64,000 nucleotides of DNA from Micromonospora lutea (GCF_016863535.1 NZ_BOPB01000011.1:248001-312000), one strand, 5' to 3'. Shown: positions 28,438 to 37,673, counted from the stretch's first letter. The notes: a model not told the origin generated them from the sequence alone. Program-made: numbers and translations.

Positions 28438-28995
28438 GTGAGTTACCAGCTCAGCGCGATCGTCGCGGACGCCGAGCTGCTGCGCGAGGAGACGCGTGAG
28501 CTGGACCATGCCGTCCTCGGCAAGCTGCGGCAGGACTTCGCGTTGCTGCCCGTCACGCCGCAGCTCGTGCAGGAGCTGACCGGCACGCCGCCCGACTACA
28601 CCACGGAACCGCCCGCGCCGGAACACCCGTTCACGCTGATCCTCTCCCCCGCGCTGACCGACATCCTGGCCCGCTGGTCGCTGCGCGGCCCGGTGGCGTA
28701 CGTCGAGGCGGAGTTCGCCGGTGGGACCGGGCACCAGGCGGCGGCGGTCTGGCTGAACGGCGACCTCTCCTGGGGGCCGCGCTTCGACGCGACGTTCGAC
28801 GGGCCGCGCCCCGGATGGCCGATCAACGCGGCCCTGGTGGAGCTGGGCGCGGAGCCGGGTCGGTGGATCGACCCCTTCGCTGAGCTGGGATTACACGTCG
28901 AGCGGAGCACCGAAGGGTGGCTCGCGCACGGGCGACGAGGGCTCAGCGTCGACTACTGGGACGAATTGGCCGACGAATGGGAGTCCCGGCAATAA
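28438..28995 (+). CDS. Hypothetical cytosolic protein downstream of the DUF397 gene
   Basis: 185 residues, GTG start, 43 bases after the DUF397 gene on the same strand. No signal peptide or membrane helix. The N-terminus is helical (DAELLREETRELDHAVLGKL), the middle holds VAYVEAEFAGGTGHQAAAVW and the end is acidic and Trp-rich (DYWDELADEWES). It resembles small immunity- or SMI1-like proteins only in general character. No family recognised. Confidence 0.75.
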   Translation: MSYQLSAIVADAELLREETRELDHAVLGKLRQDFALLPVTPQLVQELTGTPPDYTTEPPAPEHPFTLILSPALTDILARWSLRGPVAYVEAEFAGGTGHQAAAVWLNGDLSWGPRFDATFDGPRPGWPINAALVELGAEPGRWIDPFAELGLHVERSTEGWLAHGRRGLSVDYWDELADEWESRQ

Positions 28996-29035
28996 CCTCA
29001 GCGCCCCCGTCACGTTGGGGACCGGGGGGATTCTG

Positions 29036-29566
29036 ATGAAATTGCGACAATTCGGCTTCATCGCCGCACTGCTTCTGGCTGCCTCGGCATCGGGTAGCGG
29101 AGTCATGCCACCGGACACCACCGCCGTCCGCGAGCCCGTCGCCTCGGTCAGCATCGTCGATCTCGACGGGGTGGCCGATGTGGACTTCGGGGACTCGGAG
29201 AGCGAGCTGGCCCGGCGTGGCATCCTGCGTACCGACGTCGACGCCTGCGGGCCGACGCTGGCCGGACACGACGAGATCAGCCCGATCTTCATCGATGACC
29301 GGCTGGTGCTGCTCTGGGCCGGCGACCCGGTCCGCACCCCCGAGGGGATCACCGCCGGCTCACCCATCGCCGAGGTCCGGGCCAACCATCCGGCGGTACG
29401 CGAGCTGCACGCTCCACACGGGACGCACCGCTTCGACGGCCTGCTCGCCCGCGACGGCGACCGCGCGTATCTGTTCTTACACGACGGCCACGCGGTCCAA
29501 AAGATCATCGTCGGTTACGCCGCCTGGGCACACCGCCTCTTCGTCGACGGCCACGCCCCCTGTTGA
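29036..29566 (+). CDS. Secreted hypothetical protein
   Basis: 176 residues from ATG 29036 (MKLRQFGFIAALLLAASASG), a clear signal peptide without a lipobox, preceded by GGGGGG. The mature part has DLDGVADVDFGDSESELARR, a pattern common in actinobacterial exported proteins of unknown function, two cysteines and a C-terminal beta-rich part. It converges with the P450 gene, 6 bases away. Function unknown. Confidence 0.78.
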   Translation: MKLRQFGFIAALLLAASASGSGVMPPDTTAVREPVASVSIVDLDGVADVDFGDSESELARRGILRTDVDACGPTLAGHDEISPIFIDDRLVLLWAGDPVRTPEGITAGSPIAEVRANHPAVRELHAPHGTHRFDGLLARDGDRAYLFLHDGHAVQKIIVGYAAWAHRLFVDGHAPC

Positions 29567-29572
29567 CCCGCG

Positions 29573-30802
29573 TCACCAACTGACCGGCAGCTCCGCCGGG
29601 CCCAGGATGGCGTGCCCCTGCTTCCACCGCACCTCGTCGGGGGCCACGGCCAGTCGCAACGTCGGCAACTCCCGCAGCAGGAGCGCCAACGCGACGCGGA
29701 CCTCCAGGGCGCCCAGGTGCGCGCCGACGCAGTAGTGCGGGCCGTACCCGAAGGAGAGGTGGGGGTTCGGGTTCCGCCCGAAGTCCATCCGCTCCGGGTC
29801 GGGAAAAACCCGAGGATCCCGATTCGCGGCGTCGTGCGACGGGATCACGATGTCACCCTCGGCCAGCCGCGCACCGCTGGGCAGGGTCACGTCCGCCATC
29901 ACCCGCCGGGGCATCTCGTCGCCGTTGGAGGTCGAGTGCAGCCGCTCCAACTCGGTGACCGCCCCGTCGACCGCCTCCGGATGCGCCAGCAGGTAGTCCC
30001 ACGCGTGGTCATGCCCGGCGTACGGGCGGGTGCGCAGCAGGTAGACGAAGGTGGAGATGGAACTGGCCGTGGTCTCCCAACCGCCGACGAGCAGCGACAG
30101 GGGAAGTTTGACCTGCACGTCCACCGGCTGGTCCGCCGCCGCCGTGGCGATCCGGGTCATCAGGTCGTCGCGTGGACAGCCCCGTCGCCCGTCCAACTGC
30201 TGCCACAGGTAGCCGCCCATCTCCTCGGCGGAGCGGGCGGCCTCGGCTCGGGTGAGGTCGGCGGTGCCCATGAACATGTCGCCCCAGCGGCGGAACTGCG
30301 CCCGGTCCGGCTCCGGTAGGCCGAGCAGGTCTGAGATCACGTTCAGCGCGAACGGCACCGCGAAGTCGCCGACCAGATCCGCCCGACGGTCCTTGGCGAC
30401 CAACACCGCGAGCTGCGCCTCGGCGGCGGCGCGCACTGTGTCGCGCAGCTCGGACACGGCAGGCTTGGTGAAGCTGTCCTTCACCGTCCCCCGGACCGCG
30501 GCATGCTCCGCCCCGTCCATGCCGAGCATCGTCCCGGACACGTCGACCTGGTCGGCGTGGGCGGCTGCGGAGCGGGAGAAGAGGTCCTGCCGCCGGAGCA
30601 CCATCCGGACGTCGTCGTACCGGCAGATCAACAGCGCCGGCAGCCACTCCCCGCCAACCTGCCGGATCACCGGCAGGACGCCGGAGTCCGAGGCAGCGAG
30701 CTGCGCGTAGTAGGGGTGCTTGTCCGGGCCGGGTGTCCGGTCGATGCCATCAGCGTCGACGTTCAACGGGTGCCGTACGGGATCTTCATCGACCGCCACC
30801 AT
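29573..30802 (-). CDS. Cytochrome P450
   Basis: 409 residues from the ATG at 30802 (MVAVDEDPV); a TTG further upstream has weak support. Heme-ligand loop FGYGPHYCVGAHLG with the axial Cys near residue 355, K-helix ExxR in ELERL, and I-helix GGWETTASS, where the usual AGxET/D acid-alcohol pair is present as ET. A soluble bacterial P450 of the CYP105/107 type. No ferredoxin or reductase gene lies beside it, so redox partners are elsewhere. Substrate unknown; no biosynthetic cluster is visible around it. Confidence 0.95.
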   Translation of the reverse strand: MVAVDEDPVRHPLNVDADGIDRTPGPDKHPYYAQLAASDSGVLPVIRQVGGEWLPALLICRYDDVRMVLRRQDLFSRSAAAHADQVDVSGTMLGMDGAEHAAVRGTVKDSFTKPAVSELRDTVRAAAEAQLAVLVAKDRRADLVGDFAVPFALNVISDLLGLPEPDRAQFRRWGDMFMGTADLTRAEAARSAEEMGGYLWQQLDGRRGCPRDDLMTRIATAAADQPVDVQVKLPLSLLVGGWETTASSISTFVYLLRTRPYAGHDHAWDYLLAHPEAVDGAVTELERLHSTSNGDEMPRRVMADVTLPSGARLAEGDIVIPSHDAANRDPRVFPDPERMDFGRNPNPHLSFGYGPHYCVGAHLGALEVRVALALLLRELPTLRLAVAPDEVRWKQGHAILGPAELPVSW

Positions 30803-30815
30803 GGAATTACCATGG
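30799..30815. promoter_or_regulatory. Palindrome CCATGGTAATTCCATGG over the P450 start codon
   Basis: Two CCATGG hexamers (30799-30804 and 30810-30815) separated by AATTA. The proposed start ATG is inside the proximal one. No good ribosome site is seen before it, so the site may be an operator near a short or absent leader. Confidence 0.35.
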
Positions 30816-30873
30816 CACGACTTCCCAGTGAAGGCAATCAATCACTGAGAGTATTCCGGGATCATGGGGAGGT

Positions 30874-32541
30874 TCAGAGACCTCCGGTCTGGGGGGTGGC
30901 GAGCCGGCGGCCGTACCACTTGGGCCAGACGAAGTCGGTACGCATGCTCAGGCCGCTCCACGAGGTGGACTGCGGCACGAGCCCGCCGGAGCCGCCGTGG
31001 AACAGGGCAACCGATCCGGAGCCGAACCCGGCGGAGTCGCCAGACACCTCTTCGCCGGGCGAGGTCACCACCGCGTCCAGCGGACCGGCACCGTTGAGAT
31101 TGAGGATCGCCACCGCACCACCGAACCGGTCGCCCCGCTCCGCTCCGCCCGGCACGATCGCGTGGTCCTGGTCGAAGCCCTGAGCGCCGGTGCCGGTCAG
31201 CCCGGAGGCAGAACCCTTCAACAGCGCGACGGTGCCCGCCTCAGCCTTCGTGCCGATCGCCTCGCCGGGCGCACCCACCAGCACGTCCGCGCGTCCGTCG
31301 CCGGTCACGTCGCCGACCGCGAGCGTCGCACCGAACAGGTCACCGGCCTCCGGCGACCCCGGCACCCCGGCCGTACGCTGCGAGAAGAGCTTCACCGCGC
31401 CGCTGGACAGCCCGGTCGAGTTTCCGGGGAAGACGGCGACCATGCCCTCGTTGCCCTTCGGGCTCTGCGCGTACGGCGCTCCGGCGATCACCTCACCCGA
31501 CCCGTCGCCGTTGACATCACCGATGGCGAGCGCCATGCCCAGGTCCCACACGTAGCTGTCGCTGCGACCGGTCGCCTTGCGGAGCGCCGCCCCGGTGACC
31601 GAGGTGGCACCGCTGAGCTTCACCCCGCTCGCCGAACCCCACATCAGGGTGAGCATTCCGCTGCCCGTCGGCGAGCTGCTCTTGTTCTCCTGCGGCGCCC
31701 CGATGACCAGGTCGGCGTACTTGTTGCTGTTGACCTTCCCGATCGCGAGGGTCCACCCGAAGTGGTCACCGCGTTCAGCCGAGCCGGGCACCGCCGCCTG
31801 GTCCTGGTGCAACTGCTGCGCACCGGTCCCGCTCAGGCCCCCGACGCCGCCGTACAGCACGGTGACCGCGCCCGCCTCCCTGATGCTGCCGATCGCTTCG
31901 CCGTACGCCCCGATCGCGAGGTCGTCCCGACCGTCGCCGTTGAGGTCACCGGCGGCCAACGCCGAGCCGAACCCGTCTTCCTTCTCCGAGTCACCCGGTA
32001 CACCTGGAGAACTCTGGCTGAAGTGTTTCGCGGAGCCGATCGCCAGCCCGGTGGCGCTGCCCGGGACCACCCACACGCCGCCGGCATGCACCTTCGCGGT
32101 CGGGTCGTACTCGCTCGCGTCCCCGATCGCCAGATCGTCGTATCCGTCGGCGTTGAAGTCCCCGGCGGCGAGGATCTCGCCGAAGGTGACCGCACCGCCA
32201 GCCGGCGAGATGAAGCTCGTGTAGTAGTCCACGTACGGTGCCGATGAGTACCGCACCACCACCAACCCGCCCGGCGACTCAGGCATCGTGTGTGCGAACG
32301 GGTCGGCGGAGGCGGCGATGTCGTCGACGCCGTCCCCGTCGAAGTCGGACCGCGTCTGCCCGGTCCCCTTGACCGGGGTGGTCGCCTTCGCAACCCGATG
32401 CACCTGGAGGGTGATGCCCTCCCGGGTGACGGTCCGCACCTCGTCCGCCGCCCCGGCGGGCGCTCCCACCACCAGACTGGCCGCCACCGCCAGCACCGAC
32501 ACTCCGGCAACTCTCCGCCGCACTGTGGCCCCCGCTTTCAT
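30874..32541 (-). CDS. Secreted FG-GAP (integrin-like) beta-propeller protein, copy A
   Basis: 555 residues from ATG 32541, with a signal peptide (VAGVSVLAVAASLVVGAPAG). Seven FG-GAP blades are visible, each with a Ca-binding-type loop: DFDGDGVDD, DFNADGYDD, DLNGDGRDD, KVNSNKYAD, DVNGDGSGE, DVTGDGRAD, NLNGAGPLD. The loops are degenerate in blades 4 and 7. Probably an extracellular seven-bladed propeller binding ligand or matrix; no enzyme motif. It follows its paralogue by 38 bases on the same strand, so the two were produced by tandem duplication and are probably co-transcribed. Confidence 0.92.
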   Translation of the reverse strand: MKAGATVRRRVAGVSVLAVAASLVVGAPAGAADEVRTVTREGITLQVHRVAKATTPVKGTGQTRSDFDGDGVDDIAASADPFAHTMPESPGGLVVVRYSSAPYVDYYTSFISPAGGAVTFGEILAAGDFNADGYDDLAIGDASEYDPTAKVHAGGVWVVPGSATGLAIGSAKHFSQSSPGVPGDSEKEDGFGSALAAGDLNGDGRDDLAIGAYGEAIGSIREAGAVTVLYGGVGGLSGTGAQQLHQDQAAVPGSAERGDHFGWTLAIGKVNSNKYADLVIGAPQENKSSSPTGSGMLTLMWGSASGVKLSGATSVTGAALRKATGRSDSYVWDLGMALAIGDVNGDGSGEVIAGAPYAQSPKGNEGMVAVFPGNSTGLSSGAVKLFSQRTAGVPGSPEAGDLFGATLAVGDVTGDGRADVLVGAPGEAIGTKAEAGTVALLKGSASGLTGTGAQGFDQDHAIVPGGAERGDRFGGAVAILNLNGAGPLDAVVTSPGEEVSGDSAGFGSGSVALFHGGSGGLVPQSTSWSGLSMRTDFVWPKWYGRRLATPQTGGL

Positions 32542-32579
32542 GGCCGCTTCAGCGGCCTGTGCAAAAGAACTCGATGAAC

Positions 32580-34232
32580 TCAGTACCACGGGCCGCTGCT
32601 GTGCGGACCGGCGATTTTCTGGCCGTAGTGCAGCACTTCGAGCCGGTTGGTGTTCAGGGAACGACCGCTCCAGGAACCGGTCTGCGCGACGATCCCGCCT
32701 GAGGAGCCGTGGAACCGGGACAAGGTCGCGGAGGCGTAACCGGGGACGTCGCCGGCGACCTCCTCCCCGGTCGATGCCACGAGGGCGTCGAACGGACCAC
32801 TGCCGTTGAGGTTCAGCAGCGCCACCGAACCGCCGAACCGGTCGCCGCGCTCGGCGCCGCCCGGCACCACCGAATGGTTCTGGTCGAACCCCTGAGCACC
32901 ACTGCCGGTCAGTCCGGACGAGGAACCCTTGAGCAGGGTGATCATGCCAGCCTCGGCCTTCGTACCGATCGCCTCGGTATGGGCACCGACCAGCACGTCC
33001 GCCCGGCCGTCGCCGGTCACGTCACCGGCCGCCAACGTCGCGCCGAACCGGTCACCGTCCTCGGGCGAACCCGGCACCCCGGTCGTACGCTGGGTGATGA
33101 TCTTCACCGCACCACCGGAGAGGCCGCCGGTACGTCCGGTGAAGACTGCGATCAGGCCACCGTCGAGGTGCGGGGTCTGGGCGTTCGGTGCCCCGGCAAT
33201 GACCTCGCCCAGCCCGTCCCCGTTCACGTCACCGATCGTCAGCGACGTGCCGAGATACCAGGCGATGGTGTCCTCGCGTCCGGTCGCCTTGTACACCCCC
33301 GCGCCGGTGACCGAGGTGGCTCCACTGAGCTTCACCCCGCTCGCCGAACCCCACATCAGGGTCACCATGCCGCTGCCGTTGGCACCGCTGCCGTCGTTCT
33401 CGTGCGGCGCGCCGATGACCAGGTCGGCGTACTTGTTGTTGTTGACCTTGCCGATGGCGAGGGACATGCCGAAGTGGTCGCGGCGCTCCGCCGAACCGGG
33501 CACCGCAGCCTGGTTCTGGTGCAACTGCTGAGCCCCGGTGCCGGTCAGGCCGCCGCTTGCGCCGTAGAGGACGGTGACCGCACCGGCCTCCTTGATGGTG
33601 CCGATCGCCTCCTTGAAGGCACCGATCGCGAGGTCGTCGCGCCCGTCACCGTTGATGTCACCGGCCGCCAGCGACGCGCCGAAGGCGTCGTAGTTCTCCG
33701 AGTCGCCCGGGATACCCGGGGAACTCTGGTTGAAGTGCCTGGTCGAATCGACCACCAGACCGGTGCGGCTACCCGGGATGATCCAGACACCGCCGCCCCG
33801 GGCCTTGTTCCGGGTGTCGATCTCGTCGGCATCACCGATCGCCAGGTCGTCGTAGCCGTCACCGTTGAAGTCGCCGGCCACCAGCGCGATGCCGAAGCTG
33901 GATCCGGTGTCCGTCGTCATGGCTCCCATGAAGTAGTCGACCTGAGGCGTGGACGAGTAACGCACCACGACCACCCCGGTCGGGTAGTACGGCAGGCTGT
34001 GGTTGAGGAAGTCGGCCGAGGCGGCGATGTCGTCGACCCCGTCTCCGTCGAAGTCGGAGCGCGTAACCCCGGTCCCCTTCACCGGAGCGACCGCCTTCGT
34101 CACCCGGTGGTACTGCATGACCAAACCGTCGCGAGTGATGGTCCAGAACTCCTCCGCGGCCTGTGCTGGAGCACCTATCGCCAGTCCGGCCAGCACCGTC
34201 AGAACAGTCAACCCGGCAAGCTTCCGCCGCAT
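32580..34232 (-). CDS. Secreted FG-GAP (integrin-like) beta-propeller protein, copy B
   Basis: 550 residues from ATG 34232 (MRRKLAGL), signal peptide ending near APAQAA. Same seven-blade layout as copy A, with loops DFDGDGVDD, DFNGDGYDD, DINGDGRDD, KVNNNKYAD, DVNGDGLGE, DVTGDGRAD, NLNGSGPFD. The blades between copies are very close (for example SGVKLSGATSVTGA is shared exactly); N- and C-terminal parts differ more. Upstream gene of the pair. Confidence 0.92.
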   Translation of the reverse strand: MRRKLAGLTVLTVLAGLAIGAPAQAAEEFWTITRDGLVMQYHRVTKAVAPVKGTGVTRSDFDGDGVDDIAASADFLNHSLPYYPTGVVVVRYSSTPQVDYFMGAMTTDTGSSFGIALVAGDFNGDGYDDLAIGDADEIDTRNKARGGGVWIIPGSRTGLVVDSTRHFNQSSPGIPGDSENYDAFGASLAAGDINGDGRDDLAIGAFKEAIGTIKEAGAVTVLYGASGGLTGTGAQQLHQNQAAVPGSAERRDHFGMSLAIGKVNNNKYADLVIGAPHENDGSGANGSGMVTLMWGSASGVKLSGATSVTGAGVYKATGREDTIAWYLGTSLTIGDVNGDGLGEVIAGAPNAQTPHLDGGLIAVFTGRTGGLSGGAVKIITQRTTGVPGSPEDGDRFGATLAAGDVTGDGRADVLVGAHTEAIGTKAEAGMITLLKGSSSGLTGSGAQGFDQNHSVVPGGAERGDRFGGSVALLNLNGSGPFDALVASTGEEVAGDVPGYASATLSRFHGSSGGIVAQTGSWSGRSLNTNRLEVLHYGQKIAGPHSSGPWY

Positions 34233-34347
34233 CGAAATCCTCGCATCCCCGTAGTCGCTCACACATCCTAGGGACACGTAGATCAATAACCATGTCCGGT
34301 CGGTCAGAGATGGCAACCTCTACGGGCGGAGTTGATGGCTGCGTGCT

Positions 34348-35376
34348 TCAGTACTTCCGTGGCGGCTCGGCCGGTCCGGCGACCGGCACGCTCGCGGGCA
34401 GTGCCGGTTGCAGCGCCTCCAGCACCCGGCTGACGCCCAGGCCGGCGAGGATCGCCACCGCGAAGACGACCGTCGACACCCACCAGGGGCCTTCCGCGAC
34501 GAGGATGGTCATCTGTACCAGGCTCAGCAGGACGACTCCCAGGACGGTGCCCGCGAAGCCGCCCCGCCCGCCGGCCACGCTCACGCCGCCGAGCAGGACG
34601 GCGCCGGCCACGAACGCCAGCTGGTTGATGTCGGTCGACAGGGTTGTGCCGCCGAGCCGGCCGGTGAGCAGGACTCCGGCCGCGCCCGCGATCAGGCTGG
34701 AACCGCCCAGGCCGATGACCGCGCCCAGCAGCCGTGCGCCGAACGGCGACGGCGGCTCCCCGGCGACGACCCGGTTGCCGCTCAGCGCGCGCCGCACCGC
34801 CGGGATCGACCACACCACCGCGCCGCCGATCGACAGCAGGAGAAACAGCACCAGCCACCCGGCCGCGGCACCGTCGGACCGGATCCAACCTTCCTTCGCG
34901 AGCCGCTGCGGACCGCCGCTGCCGGTGGCGGCGAGCAGGATGCCCTGCGCCAGCGCCAGCCCGCCCAGCGACACCGCCCACCCGGGCGCCTGCAGCAGCC
35001 CGGCGACCAGGCCCATCCCGAGACCGATGAACGCTGCGGCGGCGATCGCGGCGACCGCCGCGACGACGACCGGGGCGCCAGCGTCGAGCACCTCCGCGTA
35101 CGTCAGGCCGGCGAGGGCCGCGACACCGACGACCGCGAGGTTGGGCGTGGCGGTGCGCAGCGACAGTGCGAAAGCGGTCGCCAGCAGGCCGGCGGAGGCG
35201 ATGTTGAACATCAGCGGCGACAGCCGCGACCCGTCTTGGGAGTACCACACCACTGCGGCGACGACGGTCAGCGCCAGCAGCACCGCCTCCCAGACCAGGT
35301 GCGGCCGAAAGGAGCCACCGGAACGGGACGTGGCCGGTCCGGCGGGTGCCAACGGTTGTGCAGGCGTGAAGACCAC
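34348..35376 (-). CDS. ABC transporter permease, ribose/sugar (RbsC, BPD_transp_2) type, orphan
   Basis: 342 residues with about 9-10 membrane helices. The stretch GGTTLSTDINQLAFVAGAVLLGGVSVAGG, broken here as family signature GGxxxxxG, matches the permease loop that contacts the ATPase in ribose/xylose importers. GTG start with GGAGGAA. No ATP-binding or substrate-binding gene adjoins it, which is unusual; it may borrow partners from elsewhere or be a remnant. Confidence 0.85.
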   Translation of the reverse strand: MVFTPAQPLAPAGPATSRSGGSFRPHLVWEAVLLALTVVAAVVWYSQDGSRLSPLMFNIASAGLLATAFALSLRTATPNLAVVGVAALAGLTYAEVLDAGAPVVVAAVAAIAAAAFIGLGMGLVAGLLQAPGWAVSLGGLALAQGILLAATGSGGPQRLAKEGWIRSDGAAAGWLVLFLLLSIGGAVVWSIPAVRRALSGNRVVAGEPPSPFGARLLGAVIGLGGSSLIAGAAGVLLTGRLGGTTLSTDINQLAFVAGAVLLGGVSVAGGRGGFAGTVLGVVLLSLVQMTILVAEGPWWVSTVVFAVAILAGLGVSRVLEALQPALPASVPVAGPAEPPRKY

Positions 35377-35577
35377 AGCGATTCCTCCCTTGTGCGGACG
35401 CTGACACTAACCCGCAGTGCAACGCAGATGCACGAGCCCGCACACCTAGGGCGGGCCGGGGTCGAGTGCTCAGCTCTGGCAGCGCGCTCTCCCCTATCTC
35501 CGAGATCAGGACTGTGAGATTCCTATTGATCACTCCCCGCATCCCTCCACTGTAGGTAAAAGTGCCCTATCATCATC

Positions 35578-35599
35578 TGCACGTGCATATGCACGTGCA
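35578..35599. promoter_or_regulatory. 22-bp perfect palindrome TGCACGTGCAT/ATGCACGTGCA
   Basis: Fully self-complementary with no spacer. It sits about 120 bases upstream of the 65-residue membrane protein gene and just after a possible -10 box. Perfect palindromes of this length usually bind a dimeric repressor or a plasmid/phage regulator. No matching regulator gene is adjacent. Confidence 0.65.
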
Positions 35600-35659
35600 C
35601 GCGGAAGGATCTTGGGACGCTGGCCGTCGCGCAGGAGCAGGCCAATGGCCGGAAAGCGC

Positions 35660-35687
35660 GACGGCACCCGCTGCAACGGGTGCCGTC
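35660..35687 (+). terminator. Small hairpin upstream of the 65-residue protein gene
   Basis: Perfect 11-bp stem GACGGCACCCG (35660-35670) with CGGGTGCCGTC (35677-35687), loop CTGCAA, followed by TTGGGAT. It may stop a short upstream transcript or regulate entry into the small gene 32 bases further on. Confidence 0.5.
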
Positions 35688-35719
35688 TTGGGATCTCCCA
35701 TCAGAAAGGATCTCCGCTT

Positions 35720-35917
35720 ATGAGGCTACGTCAGCCAAACGGCCAGCAGTATCCCGAACCCGACGTCTCGCTACGAGTTCTGGTCCTTCTGGCTGTCGCC
35801 GCCCTACTCGGCGTATTGGCGTGGCAGGTGCCAGCGACTGTCAATCCGATGCTCATAGCCGTTGCGACCTACGCGGTTCTGGATCGCCTGACTGATCGCA
35901 GGCCAGACAACCGTTAG
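35720..35917 (+). CDS. Small membrane protein, 65 residues
   Basis: ATG at 35720, 9 bases after AAAGGA. A polar N-terminus (QPNGQQYPEPDVS), then two hydrophobic segments (about 19-36 and 41-55, SLRVLVLLAVAALLGVLAW and PMLIAVATYAVLDRL) and a basic end. Codons are less GC-biased at third positions than in neighbouring genes. In my recollection such small proteins occur in actinomycete integrative elements. It lies 116 bases before the 3' end of tRNA-Ser(CGA), a common integration target. Confidence 0.7.
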   Translation: MRLRQPNGQQYPEPDVSLRVLVLLAVAALLGVLAWQVPATVNPMLIAVATYAVLDRLTDRRPDNR

Positions 35918-35978
35918 GTGGTCGACGACCTATCGGGGCACGGATCGCAGGACGGCGAAACCAAGTGGGGCGACGGTT

Positions 35979-36020
35979 GACAACGCCCGGCCGGTCCTCA
36001 CGGACCTGCCGGGCGTTGTC
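35979..36020 (-). terminator. Terminator of tRNA-Ser(CGA)
   Basis: A 13-bp stem (35979-35991 with 36008-36020, arm GACAACGCCCGGC) continued by an inner GGTCC/GGACC stem after one mismatch, 12 bases beyond the tRNA 3' end on the minus strand. Confidence 0.85.
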
Positions 36021-36032
36021 GCTGTTCAGGAG

Positions 36033-36119
36033 CGGTGGCGGAGGGATTTGAACCCTCGGAGGGCGTAAACCCTCACACGCTTTCGAGGCGTGCTCCTTAG
36101 GCCGCTCGGACACGCCACC
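36033..36119 (-). tRNA. tRNA-Ser (anticodon CGA)
   Basis: 87 nt, class II with a long variable arm. Acceptor GGTGGCG/CGCCACC, anticodon loop CTCGAAA (anticodon at 36083-36085), T-loop GTTCAAATC. No encoded CCA. Reads UCG, a very frequent serine codon in this genome type. Confidence 0.97.
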
Positions 36120-36194
36120 GCCGACGAGGGTACAGGACCACAGGTTCGGACGCCGAACCGGTCCCGGCCAGGCCGACCTGGCAGGATCAACGCC

Positions 36195-36902
<708 letters not shown>

Positions 36903-37001
36903 TCCGGTCAGGCCCACGGCACGACGTCCCGTCACCCTCGTGAGGTGGCGGGACGCTCTGTTTCGGCGTCGGTGTGACTACCCCCACGCGATAAATGTGT
37001 A

Positions 37002-37011
37002 CGACCGGTCG
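37002..37011. promoter_or_regulatory. Palindrome CGACCGGTCG in the tetR promoter region
   Basis: Perfect 10-bp palindrome about 5 bases before TATACC (37016-37021), a likely -10 box, and 24 bases before the tetR start. Position suits an autoregulatory TetR operator. Confidence 0.5.
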
Positions 37012-37034
37012 GTCTTATACCGTAGTCTCGCCGC

Positions 37035-37673
37035 ATGAACGTCGACGGCCGGCTCGCCCGGGGTGAGCGCACCCGCAGCGCCGTGCTGGACGCCGCCGTC
37101 AGCCTCGCCTCCGCCAGCGGCCTCGACGGGCTCTCCCTCGGGCATCTGGCCGAGTCGCTCGGCGTCAGCAAGTCCGGCCTCTTCGCGCACTGGCGATCCA
37201 AGGAGGAGCTGCAGCTCGCCACCATCGACCGGGCCGTCGCCCAGTGGCAGGAGCTAATCATCGCTCCGGCGCTGCGCACCCCCCGGGGCGTACGCCGGAT
37301 CCACACCCTGCACGAGGCGCGGGTCGACTTCTACGCCGCCCGGGTGCTGCCCGGCGGCTGCTTCTTCGCCACCACCGAGTTCGAGTTCAACGCCCGGCCC
37401 GGGGCGGTCCGCGACCGCCTCGCCGAGGTCTTCGCCGCCTGGACAGGCTTCCTGGAACGGCTCGTCGCCGAGGCGGTCGAGCTCGGCGAGCTGCCCGCCG
37501 GCACGGATGTCGCGCTGCTGGCGTACGAGATCGACGCGTACGGCATCGCCGCCGCCATGCGCTCCCGACTGCTCGACCCGGAGGCCACCTACCGGCATGC
37601 CCGTCTCGGCGTGCTGAGTCGCCTGCGGGCGCTCTGCCCCGATCCCACCCTGTTACCGGAAGGCCCGTCATGA
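37035..37673 (+). CDS. TetR-family transcriptional regulator
   Basis: 212 residues. N-terminal TetR HTH: RTRSAVLDAAVSLASASGLDGLSLGHLAESLGVSKSGLFAHW, quoted here only for position (about residues 12-53), then RSKEELQLATIDRAV. The C-terminal ligand domain resembles TetR_C_16/YcdC-type, with CFFATTEFEFNARPG. It overlaps the downstream thioesterase start by four bases, so it probably controls that gene and itself in response to an acyl-CoA or related ligand. Confidence 0.93.
   Translation: MNVDGRLARGERTRSAVLDAAVSLASASGLDGLSLGHLAESLGVSKSGLFAHWRSKEELQLATIDRAVAQWQELIIAPALRTPRGVRRIHTLHEARVDFYAARVLPGGCFFATTEFEFNARPGAVRDRLAEVFAAWTGFLERLVAEAVELGELPAGTDVALLAYEIDAYGIAAAMRSRLLDPEATYRHARLGVLSRLRALCPDPTLLPEGPS

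Larger units (their letters stand above)
35377..35719. other. Intergenic island with palindrome and hairpin, lower GC than surroundings
   Basis: 343 bases without a gene. The right half is visibly less GC-rich than its neighbours (for example around 35505-35575). It contains a 22-bp perfect palindrome (35578-35599), a short hairpin (35660-35687) and the ribosome site of the next small gene. TATCAT at 35568-35573 is a possible -10 box, with no clear -35. Confidence 0.5.

Noticed and set aside
35377-36119. Complete integrative element with att sites
   Set aside because: No integrase, replication gene or duplicated tRNA 3' segment could be found on either side.
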